This document shows, piece after piece, positions 1 through 10,311 of a DNA stretch of 64,000 nt. Position 1 is the stretch's first letter. The number at the start of each line of letters is the position of its first letter. The position numbers and the translations under genes were made by a program. The notes beneath the pieces are model-generated. The model saw nothing but the letters and a program-made list of their open reading frames with translations. It ran no database searches and was not told where the DNA came from. Source of the DNA: Catenaria anguillulae PL171 (lineage: Eukaryota; Blastocladiomycota; Blastocladiomycetes; Blastocladiales; Catenariaceae); the NCBI GenBank assembly GCA_002102555.1, contig MCFL01000081.1:1-64000 (forward strand), written 5' to 3'.

Positions 1-538
1 CATCGTGACTGGAAACCTGTGCCGCTTCCGGGACGGCCGAACCCGTGGCAGCCGCAGCCCTGAGTAGCAACATGACGTGGGACAAGCGCAATCGATGGGG
101 TCAAGTGCGGAGCAGTTCCGGTGTGCACGAGACGGTTTGTGTGAGTAGACATGTTATTGCTTTCACGAATGCATGAAATGGGTGCCATTTGCACTGTTTA
201 TGTTAAATCCGAATCTGGAACAAACATCACATGTACGTTCGCGGCAGAGCCAGTGGTGTGTGTGACCAAGACAAAGACAGGGAGTCCACGTCGTCAGATA
301 TTCAGCAGCGCATGCCATGAATTCCCCTGAACCCTTTTCCATTAATGTTTTGGGCGTTGCATGGACGATTCCCGCCTATCTTGACGGCTCCTCCAAGAAT
401 GTCTCATTCAGTCAGTTCGGAAGACGCGTCTTCAGTTGCCCTGAGAGGAAGATCAAGATTGTTATGTCGGTACATATGGAGACATGATGCAGATTACGAA
501 CATGAGAAAGATAAGCCTCTACTTTAGTGAACCACATC
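1..538. other. Upstream intergenic stretch
   Basis: I see no gene here. Short open frames are present, but none has a recognisable domain. It presumably holds the promoter of the ankyrin-type gene starting at 539 and the end of a gene lying to the left. Confidence 0.4.
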
Positions 539-2527
539 ATGGAAACGTCATGCAATCCGGTCCTTGTGACGGACCTGCTCGACCACCTTCTGGCCGTTGC
601 CATCCGCTCGACTCAAGTCATCACGCCAGCCGACATTTCGCAGCACCTTGTCGGTCCGCTCAACGTCGTTGCTCGCAAGTACACGCCATTGACAACCTTG
701 ACGGCCATCAGCAAGATTCCATGGATCGACATGCACTATGCGGCCAGCCGCGGCGACCTGTGGCTGCTCGACACCCTCGTCAAACTCTCGCGCCCGCCGT
801 ACCACCGGCCGCTGCAGTATGTCTATCACGATGTGATGGAGCTTTGCGCCACCCGAGGCCACGTCCATGTCCTGGAATGGTGGCAAGCACACGGGTTTCC
901 TTGCAACTCGGTCCTCGTTGCAGATAACGCAACGGAGAATGGCCACATTGGCGCCCTGGAATGGTGTCTCCGATTACAGAAGCGAGTCCACATTTCGTCG
1001 TATGGGACACGGATGGCGAGTTTGAATGGTCGAGTGCACGTGCTTGAGTGGTTGGTGGAGCACGAGAATGCAAAGTTAATGCCGTTCGCGCATGACGGGG
1101 CAAGAGATATGGCCGCCGCGCTGATTCGCGGAGACTTGGCGGTCGCCGACTGGTGGCTGAAAAGTGGGCGTCTGTCGTCCATCGTGTTTAAAAAGAGTGT
1201 GGTGGATGTGTCTGCTGAGTTGGCTGGCGTCGATTTCAAGACGCAGCCTCATCGGTACCGCGAGCACGTCATTTGCCGGATTCTTGATTCTTCCATCGTC
1301 CAAGAAATGGCCATCGCTGCCTGTGCAACAGATGACCTCGATCTTATCCGCCTCTGCTACCGTGCTTCGGCTTCCGGCGACGACCATCACGGCTCGAATA
1401 TTGATGCCAACGCCATCCCACTCTCGTACCTATTTGCCAGTGCTGCCGGCCACGTCCCCATCCTCGACGATCTCCTCGCTCGCCACGGCTATCCGCCCGC
1501 ACAATTCAACAACCTTTCCAGCTTGGCCTCAAGTTTCGCCGTCGAACTCGTTCCCTGCATCCTGCGCACCCTGCCCGCCAATTGGCGCAACCTGACGCGT
1601 GCCGCCGACATGGCCTCGGCCATGAACCACGTGCACGTCCTCGAATGGTGGCTAACACATGTTGGGCCCGATCAACTGCATTACTCGTCGCTGGCCGTGG
1701 ATATGGCCAACCGCCACGGCCACCTCGACGTGATCCACTTTTGGCACCGGCTGGCCATGGACCACGGATGCGAATGGCGGTACTCCCCCGAAACACTGGT
1801 CGAGGCCGGGCGTCTGGCAAGGTTGGACGTGCTTGATTGGTGGATCAACAAGTGTCCCGTGTACATGACGTTCCAGTTTCAGCCAGCATTTGCGGCTGCG
1901 TGCAATGTAGGTCAGGTCAAAGTGCTCGATTGGTGTGCTGCCCAAATGTCGCTGCAATGGACAATGGAGCGCATCAAGCCGATTGTGGCGAAGTGCGGGC
2001 ATTGGGATACCATCAAGTGGTACTTGGACCGCGGCGGCACGATCGCGGATCCCGTGTCGCTTGTGGCGCGCGCGTGGCCGCAGGCGATGCACTTGCTTCT
2101 CGGATGCCTGGCATACAACTTGTCCGTGCGTCCGTTGACGCAAGATGAGGTCGGTGACGTGCTTTGGCGCGGCCAGTCCCTGTTTCTTGCACTGTGCATT
2201 CGCCACAACCTGCTGCCCGTTGTTGTCGACCTGGATGCTGCAGTCACGGAATGCGCGATTGCTGCGCTCGATGTGTTGGTCGCGAGCAAGTATCCTGTCA
2301 GATACACGCCACAGGCTATGCAATCGGCAACCTGGTCCGAGGATTGCGTTGCGTTGGATTGGTGGGTTGGCAGTGGGTTGAAGCTCAAGCCGCCTGCGAA
2401 AGAAACAGTCGAGGAGATATTGCAGGATCTGCAGGCGTTTGATGGGGCAGAGGACGAGGGCGGGCGAGATGGGCCACAGGAGGTTGTTGAGTGGTGGAAG
2501 AGACATTGGTATTTGCTGACGGAATAG
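539..2527 (+). CDS. Degenerate ankyrin-type repeat protein
   Basis: Single-exon 662-aa protein. The open frame reaches upstream only to a GTG at 527, so the first ATG, at 539, is used. The protein is a string of roughly 30-45-residue helical repeats with the recurring core HVHVLEWW or H(L/V)DVxxWW (for example near 860, 1030, 1630 and 1720). This is the diverged ankyrin-like repeat seen in large paralog sets of zoosporic fungi, oomycetes and amoebae. No signal peptide, membrane segment or catalytic domain is visible, so a protein-binding scaffold is inferred. The N-terminus (LLDHLLAVAIRS) may be a weak F-box-like lead, but I cannot show it. A canonical AATAAA lies 17 bases after the stop. Confidence 0.8.
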   Translation: METSCNPVLVTDLLDHLLAVAIRSTQVITPADISQHLVGPLNVVARKYTPLTTLTAISKIPWIDMHYAASRGDLWLLDTLVKLSRPPYHRPLQYVYHDVMELCATRGHVHVLEWWQAHGFPCNSVLVADNATENGHIGALEWCLRLQKRVHISSYGTRMASLNGRVHVLEWLVEHENAKLMPFAHDGARDMAAALIRGDLAVADWWLKSGRLSSIVFKKSVVDVSAELAGVDFKTQPHRYREHVICRILDSSIVQEMAIAACATDDLDLIRLCYRASASGDDHHGSNIDANAIPLSYLFASAAGHVPILDDLLARHGYPPAQFNNLSSLASSFAVELVPCILRTLPANWRNLTRAADMASAMNHVHVLEWWLTHVGPDQLHYSSLAVDMANRHGHLDVIHFWHRLAMDHGCEWRYSPETLVEAGRLARLDVLDWWINKCPVYMTFQFQPAFAAACNVGQVKVLDWCAAQMSLQWTMERIKPIVAKCGHWDTIKWYLDRGGTIADPVSLVARAWPQAMHLLLGCLAYNLSVRPLTQDEVGDVLWRGQSLFLALCIRHNLLPVVVDLDAAVTECAIAALDVLVASKYPVRYTPQAMQSATWSEDCVALDWWVGSGLKLKPPAKETVEEILQDLQAFDGAEDEGGRDGPQEVVEWWKRHWYLLTE

Positions 2528-2543
2528 AAGGTACTGAATTGTA

Positions 2544-2549
2544 AATAAA
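2544..2549 (+). terminator. Polyadenylation signal
   Basis: AATAAA hexamer 17 bases after the stop codon of the ankyrin-type gene, in the right orientation. It is a plausible cleavage and polyadenylation signal. Confidence 0.5.
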
Positions 2550-2671
2550 TGCAACAAAACTTGGCACACACACTGGGGCAAGGAACAAAATTGCGTGTGT
2601 GCGAGGTATACAAGTACAACAAGAATATTTACAAAATCCACGTTCTCCATAGCAAGCCCAAGCTCTATGTG

Positions 2672-4741
2672 CTAGCTGAAATACCCGCCGGGCATGTGCG
2701 AATCATCAGTACTCACGGCCTCGACCTCGGCTCCCCACGCACTCATATCCATGGCCCACACCTCAGTTGCCTTGGGCTTGAGCAGCGGGTTTTGACTCTT
2801 GCTCTCCTTGACGTTTCGCGGACTGGCGGTGACTGTGCCCGCTGCTCGCTTGGCGCCCGCCTTTGCATCATACTCCAAGCATTCGCTCACATCTGTCACC
2901 CACTGAACGCCCCTCCGCTCAAGCTCTTGAACCACGCGCGGAATCACGACTGATGACACGATCGGATGCGATCCGTCAAAGTTGACGATCCACCCGGATA
3001 TCCCCGGGCGTTCCGACATGGCTTCGCGCACGAGGTGGGCTGCGGTTTCGGCGGGATCGATCACCTTTTCAGGCATATGCGCTTCGTTGATGGGCAAGCT
3101 TGGCACGACCAGGCGCATGTTGAATGACGCGAGAAGTGGTGGGATGGCTGGATCAAGAACAGCGGCGCGGTATGCGGATCCGGGGTCGAGCGAAATGTAC
3201 AGTGGACGGTTGGGGGTAGTTGTAGGCTCGGGAAGGTTGAGTATGAATGCACCCAAGGACTCGTTGTTGTCCGGCTCGCGTCGTCGGCGGCACCAGTCGG
3301 GGAGTGCTTGAAAGGCCTTGGCAGCAAACGCGAGCGAACGGGTTGAAACGCCGTCGATTGCTTCGAGCTGGAGACTACCAAGCGAAATGCCCCACGAAAA
3401 CTTGGCCGTCACCACCAAGTCGCACGCAGCATCCGCAACCGGTGTCCACGTGCTTGTCAGGTTCATGAGCAGAGCCATGTCGAAAAACACAATCACGGCC
3501 TTGGCCGGCACACCCTTGAGCGACTCTTGCAACTTATCCGTCAACAGCCCAGGATGCTGACCCGTCACTGCCACCATGGCACTGGTCCGATTGGAACCTG
3601 GAGCCCGCGGACAAAACTGGGCAACCGGTTCCAACCCACATTCGAACGTGTACTGTGTCAAGTTTCTGTACCGCAGCTGGCCGCCACGCAAAAACGCGTC
3701 CCCATCGACCGCACGGCGATGCAGCACCCAATCGATGTGTGCAAGCGAGCAGTCAAGCGGGCACGTTGAACACGATTCATCGGAAGAGCAATACCCATTG
3801 CCGCATTTACCTAGGTCCCAGTTTCGGTTTGGGTTCGGGAGCGGTAGATCGGATGCTGGATCGGTCGAGTTTGTACGAGCACCAATGCCGATGGGGACAA
3901 TAGGAATGGCAGAGAAGGTCGGAACGGCTGTGGGTTGGCCTGGGAGTGAGATGGATGGGCCGGTGGGGGCTGTTGGCGATAGAGGTTGAGACAGAGTAGA
4001 AGTCATCGGCGGGGTGAATGTGGTAATAGATTCGCCAGGTAATGGGATATTGATCGGTGCCCAGATGTTGGCGAATGGGTCCGGTTGCGGCATCTGCCCT
4101 TTCAATAAGGGAAGAGTCGATGACGTTGTTGTTGTCGTTGTTGTCGTCTCGCGCGGGTCCGCCAAGACAACAGGGCCCCAGTTGTCCCGAGGATTGTGTG
4201 GTTCCGAGTCAAGGCCCGTCGGCCTGGGCTGTTGACCACCCCTCGAATCGTCATCATCAGGTGGACGGAGGCGGAACGGATCGGTGGTGCGGGGCGGCCG
4301 GCTTGAAGTCGTCGAAGGCGGCGGCGGGGGTGGTGGGGGAAAGCCGCCCGACGGGATAGGAGGGATGTTGATGTGTGTACCTGACGCCTCGGCCCGGGGG
4401 TGTAACCGGCGGGTAAGGGGAGGATTCGGGGTTGGGGATGAGGGTATCCGTGTGGCGGTGGCAGTGATTGGGGGATCGGTATGGCCAAATGCAGAATAGT
4501 CATGTGCAGTGGCGGCGGCGGCGGTGGCGAGGAGTATGGCGACAAAACACCCAACGCGAGCGATCCAACTTGAAGGTATTGAATACCGTTGCAGGCGCTG
4601 CACTTGCCCATTCGGCGACAATGAAATGGGTGAACACCGGCCGCGCAACTGTCTCGCGTTGGCACACAAGCTGCTGCCTCGCAGCCCACATGGACCGTTC
4701 TCCGCCTCGCCTTTGAAGATTTGATGTTGAGAATCCGACAT
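2672..4741 (-). CDS. Secreted NodB-fold (chitin-deacetylase-like) pseudoenzyme, copy 1
   Basis: About 689 aa from the first ATG (4741); the open frame beyond it begins with GTG. A hydrophobic segment around residues 56-75 (VGCFVAILLATAAAATA) looks like a signal peptide. It is too far from the start, so a missed first exon or a signal anchor is possible. Next comes a long Pro/Thr/Ser-rich region. A Cys motif CGNGYCSSDESCSTCPLDC follows near residue 325. The C-terminal domain aligns in layout with polysaccharide deacetylases and ends VQWVTDVSECL, like the last NodB strand. The catalytic TFDDGP motif is replaced by VTGQHPG and no HxxxH metal site is visible. Activity is therefore unlikely; carbohydrate binding at the wall is inferred. 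A paralog lies at 5574-7595 on the same strand. Confidence 0.75.
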   Translation of the reverse strand: MSDSQHQIFKGEAENGPCGLRGSSLCANARQLRGRCSPISLSPNGQVQRLQRYSIPSSWIARVGCFVAILLATAAAATAHDYSAFGHTDPPITATATRIPSSPTPNPPLTRRLHPRAEASGTHINIPPIPSGGFPPPPPPPPSTTSSRPPRTTDPFRLRPPDDDDSRGGQQPRPTGLDSEPHNPRDNWGPVVLADPRETTTTTTTTSSTLPLLKGQMPQPDPFANIWAPINIPLPGESITTFTPPMTSTLSQPLSPTAPTGPSISLPGQPTAVPTFSAIPIVPIGIGARTNSTDPASDLPLPNPNRNWDLGKCGNGYCSSDESCSTCPLDCSLAHIDWVLHRRAVDGDAFLRGGQLRYRNLTQYTFECGLEPVAQFCPRAPGSNRTSAMVAVTGQHPGLLTDKLQESLKGVPAKAVIVFFDMALLMNLTSTWTPVADAACDLVVTAKFSWGISLGSLQLEAIDGVSTRSLAFAAKAFQALPDWCRRRREPDNNESLGAFILNLPEPTTTPNRPLYISLDPGSAYRAAVLDPAIPPLLASFNMRLVVPSLPINEAHMPEKVIDPAETAAHLVREAMSERPGISGWIVNFDGSHPIVSSVVIPRVVQELERRGVQWVTDVSECLEYDAKAGAKRAAGTVTASPRNVKESKSQNPLLKPKATEVWAMDMSAWGAEVEAVSTDDSHMPGGYFS

Positions 4742-5573
4742 GGGCCAAATTGGTGGGCATGTCACTATGTAGGGACGGCAGTCGCAGTCGATCCCGGCTC
4801 AGTAAGTGTTTGCAAGTTGAAACGAGGTACGTGCAAATGCGACATTTGCCGGCTCAAGTGCACAATTCATTCACGTTTGGCGTGCATGGAGATCAAGGCG
4901 GGCGCCATAGATTATCGAGACCACCGGGTCATGGTGCGGGTCCAGGGGTTCTTTTGAGTGCAGCACAGACGCCGATAAAGAACTCATTGGCCAGCAAGAG
5001 GCAAGAGTGCACATACGTGCTGATGCCCATGTGGGTCAAGGCTGTTGCAAACCAAATCGGCCGCCACAAATGATTAAATGATTTCCCGGCCAATGTCCGT
5101 CAATCAATTCCTTTGCGTGCTCAAGGTGTGCCAGTGTGCGGTGGCCACAGTCGCAGCCCTGACCTGTTGAAGTTCGGCTGTGTGGAAATTCTGGATCTGC
5201 TTCGCTCACAGTGGATCTCGGTACAGTACGACTACAGGGCCAGGTTGAAGTGTGGCAGGGCGTGCGGTTACTAGCGTCGGCTGGACCGAGCTGCGAGATT
5301 GGGTCGTCGCTACTGATAGGCATACGCAAATGATGCGGCAACCCGCATGAATGTGAGACACAGCGGCCATGTTGGCCATGCATGTGCGCAAGAAAAGTCA
5401 CGAGGCAGATTGGGAAGTGAGAAGGTCACACGACTTTCCTACAACCATCCGAGATATATGGCAAAATTGAAATCTTGAGCAGCAAATAAATGGCAGGTAC
5501 ATACACCGATAACACTCCGATCATCATGGTCCTCTACACATTCCACGCCCTTGTCTATCGTTCGATCGATCCG
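4742..5573. other. Intergenic, between two NodB-like paralogs
   Basis: About 830 bases without a supportable gene. It should contain the promoter and possibly a missed 5' exon of the gene at 2672-4741, plus the 3' end of the gene at 5574-7595. Confidence 0.35.
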
Positions 5574-7595
5574 TCACCATCCATCCGCCCCATCATCACT
5601 CACCTCCTTGACCTGCCTCCCAACACTCTCCACCTCCAACTCTGCCTTCCACCCTTGCTCAGGCATCGCAGGCCTCGCACGTCGCCTCACCACCTCCACC
5701 ACCTCCCGAACCGACCTCTTGTCTGCCTTCTTGTCCTCAGGCACTCCAAAATACTCGAAACACGCGCTCACCCCACCGCTCACCCACTCTGCCCTCGCCG
5801 CCACCTCGCCAACCACACGCCTCACAATCTCGTCGCCCTCTGGACTGCTCGCATCCAGCCCAAGGATCCACCCAGGCACTCCGGGCCATAACCGCATGGT
5901 TTGCTTGAGCGAGTCGACCGCAATCTCCAAGCCCTTGAGCTGCTTGTCCTTGTTCACGTGATCGTACACGGGTACGCTCGGAAGCACAATGCGAGTAGAC
6001 AAGGCATGCAAGAGTTGAGCGATAGCGGGCGAGAGTGCTTGAAAGTAGGCCGAGTTTGGGTCGGTCGTCAGCACGAGTGGCGGCCAGTCGGCAGGTAAGG
6101 CCGGCGCAAACTCGCGCGACGCGGCAATGTAGGTGGCAAGTGTGGTTGGGCCCAAGTCGGCGCGCGCGAGCCAGGCGGCCAAGTGCGCATACACTTGGTG
6201 GGCACGCAAGATGGAGGGAAGCGAGAGCGCGGTGCTTGTGGGCATGGACGTGCTGCCAATGGCTAGGCCCAAGTGATATCCTGCGGAGCGTAGCAAGTGG
6301 ATGGATTTGCGCATGGTGACGGCGTCAGCAGTGGGCGATGTGAGCAGCTGCATGTCGAGAAACACGGCGACGGCAGAGGCGGGGACAGAGGAAAGTAACT
6401 CAGGTAATCGCGACGTGTGCTGGGATGGATGTGATCCAATGATGGCAAGCATGGCAGATTGCTTGCGAGACTTGCCAGTGACGGTCGAGTTGGGCGGCCA
6501 GGGACAAAACTGAGCGAATTGAGGAGCGGCACAGCTGAATGTGAGAAATTGTGGGTCGTGGCTGGGAGGAAACAATGGCGACTTTGCTTGCTCGAGCTGG
6601 CGACTGTAGCCAAACTTATCAAAGTGCGAGACCGAGCAATCCTTGGGACACGACTCGCAGGTCTCTGTGACGCTACACCATGCGTCACCGCAGACGGGAA
6701 TGGCTGGAGGTTCGCGCGCTGCGGTCGCATTGTTGATGACCGGGTTGAGCGACGACAGGACAGGTGGAATGATGGGAATGGCATTGAACGTCGGGGTGGC
6801 CGTTGCTGCTCGGGGCGCAAGCGGGAGATCGGGCAAGCTGCCACCGCCACCGCCAGGCTGTATCGTTGGCGTGGGCGGTCGATTGCTCTCTGGCGGCGGC
6901 GACGGAATCGGTGGACCATCGGGGATGGGAGTTCCCGGCTGAGGCGGAATGTTGCCAGATGACCAAATGTTGATAAAGTCGGGAGTGTTTAAGATCCCAA
7001 TGTCATTCCCCGGGCCAAACCTTGAAGTTGGGGTCGGATCACTGGGTTGTTTACCTTTGGGTACATCGGGCTCGAGCTTGGACAAGTCAATACCATGTTT
7101 GTTTGGCTGGCCGGGCAACTCGTTGCCGTGGTTGACGGGCGAGAGATCGTCCGGAGGTGGTGGGCCATTTCCGTTTGTGGGCCGAAGAGGAAAGGGCTTT
7201 TCATCCGAGGTTGTGGTTGCTGGTGGAGGCCGTGGCCGCGGCGATGGCGGTGGAGGATTGATCCAGGCGCTTGATGGAAGCGGTGGTGGCTGCTGCCAGA
7301 GCGTATCAGTTGAGATGATGTCAAGTGGTACTCGGCGGAAGAGCTGGTGCTTGGAGGCAATTGCACCGGGCGACGATCGCACGGAACCCTGAGTTGTTGT
7401 CGAGGACGGCAAGTCGGCCGAGTCGGACAATGTGGGTGTTGGTTGTCGTCGACTTGAGCTTGCTGACGTCGTCGCTGTTGCCGGCGTCGTCTTGGCTGCC
7501 GCCGCAGAGAGGGCAGAGAGGGTAACCGCGAAGGTGATGAGCAGCATCATCCTGGCGCTGCGCCTTGACTTGGCACTATTGGTGCATGAATGCAT
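5574..7595 (-). CDS. Secreted NodB-fold (chitin-deacetylase-like) pseudoenzyme, copy 2
   Basis: Single-exon 673-aa protein from ATG at 7595. A basic N-terminus and hydrophobic stretch (ARMMLLITFAVTLSALSAAA) form a clear signal peptide. It is followed by about 270 residues rich in Pro, Ser and Thr, a low-complexity linker typical of wall or extracellular proteins. The Cys motif CGDAWCSVTETCESCPKDC precedes a NodB-like domain with AVAVFLDMQLL, SAGYHLGLAIGS and a final AEWVSGGVSACFEYF strand. As in copy 1, the catalytic Asp pair is absent: the equivalent site reads IIGSHPS. Layout, Cys motif and lost active site are shared with the neighbour, so this is a tandem duplicate. Function is inferred to be non-catalytic, perhaps chitin or wall binding. 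Confidence 0.85.
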   Translation of the reverse strand: MHSCTNSAKSRRSARMMLLITFAVTLSALSAAAAKTTPATATTSASSSRRQPTPTLSDSADLPSSTTTQGSVRSSPGAIASKHQLFRRVPLDIISTDTLWQQPPPLPSSAWINPPPPSPRPRPPPATTTSDEKPFPLRPTNGNGPPPPDDLSPVNHGNELPGQPNKHGIDLSKLEPDVPKGKQPSDPTPTSRFGPGNDIGILNTPDFINIWSSGNIPPQPGTPIPDGPPIPSPPPESNRPPTPTIQPGGGGGSLPDLPLAPRAATATPTFNAIPIIPPVLSSLNPVINNATAAREPPAIPVCGDAWCSVTETCESCPKDCSVSHFDKFGYSRQLEQAKSPLFPPSHDPQFLTFSCAAPQFAQFCPWPPNSTVTGKSRKQSAMLAIIGSHPSQHTSRLPELLSSVPASAVAVFLDMQLLTSPTADAVTMRKSIHLLRSAGYHLGLAIGSTSMPTSTALSLPSILRAHQVYAHLAAWLARADLGPTTLATYIAASREFAPALPADWPPLVLTTDPNSAYFQALSPAIAQLLHALSTRIVLPSVPVYDHVNKDKQLKGLEIAVDSLKQTMRLWPGVPGWILGLDASSPEGDEIVRRVVGEVAARAEWVSGGVSACFEYFGVPEDKKADKRSVREVVEVVRRRARPAMPEQGWKAELEVESVGRQVKEVSDDGADGW

Positions 7596-8123
7596 GGTCG
7601 CCTGACACAGATCGTTGGCTCAGGACGGAGGACGAAAACCTGCCAGTGGTGTACACTGGCTGCGAGAGTCTGTGGGGGATGCTGGTATTTTATGTGAAGA
7701 TACATGTGGACATGGGGGCGGTTTGAGGCCCGAAGCACGCAGCAGCAACGGCAACATTTCATTTTCGTTTGCATACTGGCAAGCATGAGATGAAGTTGTT
7801 GACCGCGGCGGCGATGTTGAATCGGCAAAACCTTCACCATTTCTTTTGCCTCGCTCGCAGCTTCGCCAGGCACTGCACTCACTCCGCTTACGGTAAATTG
7901 TCAACGAAATGATGCGGCGGCGCCACGTTTCAGGTGGAGCGCGCGCACCTCCGCGGTTGGTGAATGCGACAACGCGTGGTAAAAAATGTTCGCACGCGAC
8001 GCACTTCGATCTTGAACAACACCTGCACTAAACTGAAACTAGTTTGCATGATCTCTCCTTGGAAAAACCACATCTTACACGGCCGCAACTCGAGGCAATA
8101 GGCTCATTTTTCCATACTCAGCC
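7596..8123. other. Divergent promoter region
   Basis: About 530 bases between two genes read away from each other (minus strand to the left, plus strand to the right). It must hold both promoters. I see no clear TATA box or other feature. Confidence 0.35.
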
Positions 8124-9559
8124 ATGAATTCAACATTCCCCCACGCTGGTCTGGGGGCTTCAGTGGAGCAGCAGCAGCAGCAGCGGTCCCTTGACGGTTC
8201 CTCGACGCAAATGATTCCCACTGCTGACCATCAGGCCCAACACCGTCCATCGATGAAGGACCCTGAGGTATGTGGAGGTCGAGACACGCTTGCCACATGT
8301 CCAATTGTAAAAACGCTAAAACGTCAAGCATGTTCCCCACCTGCCAGCCTAACCAAGACGGTGATAGAGAGAGTGAGGCAGACAATTCCAGTGCCAACGA
8401 CTCACCTGGTCGATATTCCGACACCGTGACCCGCTTCACCGACCTGAACCCGTATCTTCAGCGCCTTCCTCCTGAGCAAGCCCAATTCTTCAACTGGCGC
8501 ATTTTACAGCTCATGTGTTGCGGGAAAAAGGAAACACCCGAGCTCATCAAGAGCGTGCTCGACGAAATCCGCGCAGCCATCGCTGCACAGCCTCCGAGTC
8601 CACCTGCTCCTACAACCGGGTGGAATCGGAACCGCATCATCGAAGTCCATGGGCATCTCAAGATTCGCATGGGCCAGTCAGGAACTCACCGTTTGCTTGT
8701 CAAGGCATCCGCTCATCCGCCTGACAGTCTCCTCATCACTCCAGCCTCCGCTCCCGCACAGCCACCATCGCTCATGAGCTTGGGGCAAATGCCCAATCCA
8801 ACCGTCTCACATGCCGTTCTGATGCAATGGCAATCGTCGCCCTGGCCCGCCGCGCAAGACTCGATGCACCCGTGGCTCCCGCGAATTTTCCTCTCGCAAG
8901 TGCATGACTCAATCTCCTCCAAGCTCGGCCACAGTGCAACCCAGTACGACTTGACCTACACAGACCGCGATGCCGACAACGACAAGATCTACATCCGCAC
9001 TGAAGATGATTGGAGTGAAGCCATGTGGGCCGCCATTCATTACTCTCCACAAAAGAGCGCTCCTACTTACCCAGTCATCGGTGCAATCGGCATGGGACCC
9101 AACTCGACGCTTGGAAGCACGGATGCTGCGACCGCCGCACAGAGACTGGCTCTATTCTTGTTCGCTGGAGCACCTGGCGTTGCGTCCGGGGTCGCGTATT
9201 CTCATAATGCTGGGACGGTGCTTGAAGATACAAGCAAGTCGGTGTTTGTGGCCAGCTTCACACTTGCGTTGACCCTCTGTCCAAAGGCAATCAGTCGAAA
9301 GGCCACGGAGCTAAAGTGTGGCGAGTGTGCGCAAGTCCTTGATCCAGCACATGTAAAGTATCAGTGCACGGATTGTGTTGGCGGATTCGCGTTGTGTGAC
9401 CTGTGCTTTGAGCAGGGGGCCGCGTGTATTGGGCATTACTTGGGCGAGCATGTCTTTGTCGAGTGTAGTGCGTCTCGTGGCGGTAACCAGCAACAACCTG
9501 CAAACAACGGTGGTGGGTACATATCGGGAATGGGTTTCGGAGAGGAGCGTCACGGATGA
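8124..9559 (+). CDS. PB1 and ZZ zinc-finger protein (p62/NBR1-like)
   Basis: Two exons, 8124-8267 and 8348-9559, give 451 aa. The 80-bp intron has a GAG|GTATGT donor and a pyrimidine-rich CCTGCCAG acceptor and keeps the frame. Without it a shorter protein would start at 8270. A polyglutamine run lies near residue 18. Around residues 245-270 the segment YTDRDADNDKIYIRTEDDW carries the acidic OPCA signature of a PB1 domain. A ZZ zinc finger with CGEC...CTDC...CDLC and trailing histidines lies near residues 370-415. PB1 plus ZZ is the arrangement of p62/SQSTM1 and NBR1 autophagy receptors. No LC3-interacting or UBA region is evident, so the receptor role is uncertain. It may be another PB1 signalling scaffold. 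Confidence 0.8.
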
Positions 9560-10311
9560 ACGGACGGGGCGAATGCCCTCCAAATCGAGTATATATGAAT
9601 ATGTGTAAATAGCCAGCAAACCAAGTTGCATATGGCCATGGCACTCTTTTCCTTGCCAATGCTTTCGTTGCAATGATTCATTGAAGCCATACATGTCATG
9701 TACTACAATCAACAAAAGCACCCGCTATCGATCATTCCTCATCTCCCTCACCAACATGTAAATAACTCGATCACCGCCAGTTGCAAAGTGTTACCAGCGT
9801 TCGTACATGGCGATATGCAACGACATTCCTGACCATGCACAGAGTTGAGACTGGTGACATTGGGGTTCAAGGAGACAAAGTCAAACCTGCGTCTGAGCGC
9901 CACTTCCCCTAAAGAACCAAATGTCTATCATCGAGTTTAATAAAAATATTTCGTAAGAAAATCTCACCAGTTGTGGTTTGCTGGTTTGCCATCAACACAA
10001 GATCCGATATGAATATGTATCTTCCCTCCACGCTTGACACACATGATAGCATACCCCTAACTCTGGTTCATCGTGAAAAACCCACGCACCATCTGTCCTT
10101 GATTCTTCCCTGCCGACGCAATGAATTCATACATTGCTCGACACAATTACAGACGAGGGCAAATGTTTCATTTGTCTAAAACTCATGGAATCGGTCGTTC
10201 TAGATCCGCAAACGAGTTGCAACCTGACGACGTAGATAATTCACAAGTCAAGGAAAGTCATTGAGGATAAAGATTCAACGGCAAAGCAAGAACAACAGTC
10301 CTTACCAGTCC
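9560..10311. other. Intergenic between converging genes
   Basis: About 750 bases between the 3' ends of two convergent genes. An AATAAA sits near 9938 on the plus strand and may be a distal poly(A) signal. I find no tRNA or coding region. Confidence 0.35.

Noticed and set aside
527-538. In-frame GTG start four codons before the ankyrin-type gene ATG
   Set aside because: GTG and TTG starts are not credible for nuclear fungal genes; the same was applied at 4765, 12941, 35530, 43016, 43490 and 51555.
1652-2650. 332-codon open frame antisense to the ankyrin-type gene
   Set aside because: It is a mirror of a GC-rich coding gene, lacks any domain, and the plus-strand frame has clear repeats.
8270-8347. 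ATG at 8270 as start of the PB1-ZZ gene
   Set aside because: This ATG is part of a strong GTATGT donor following an open first exon that starts at 8124.
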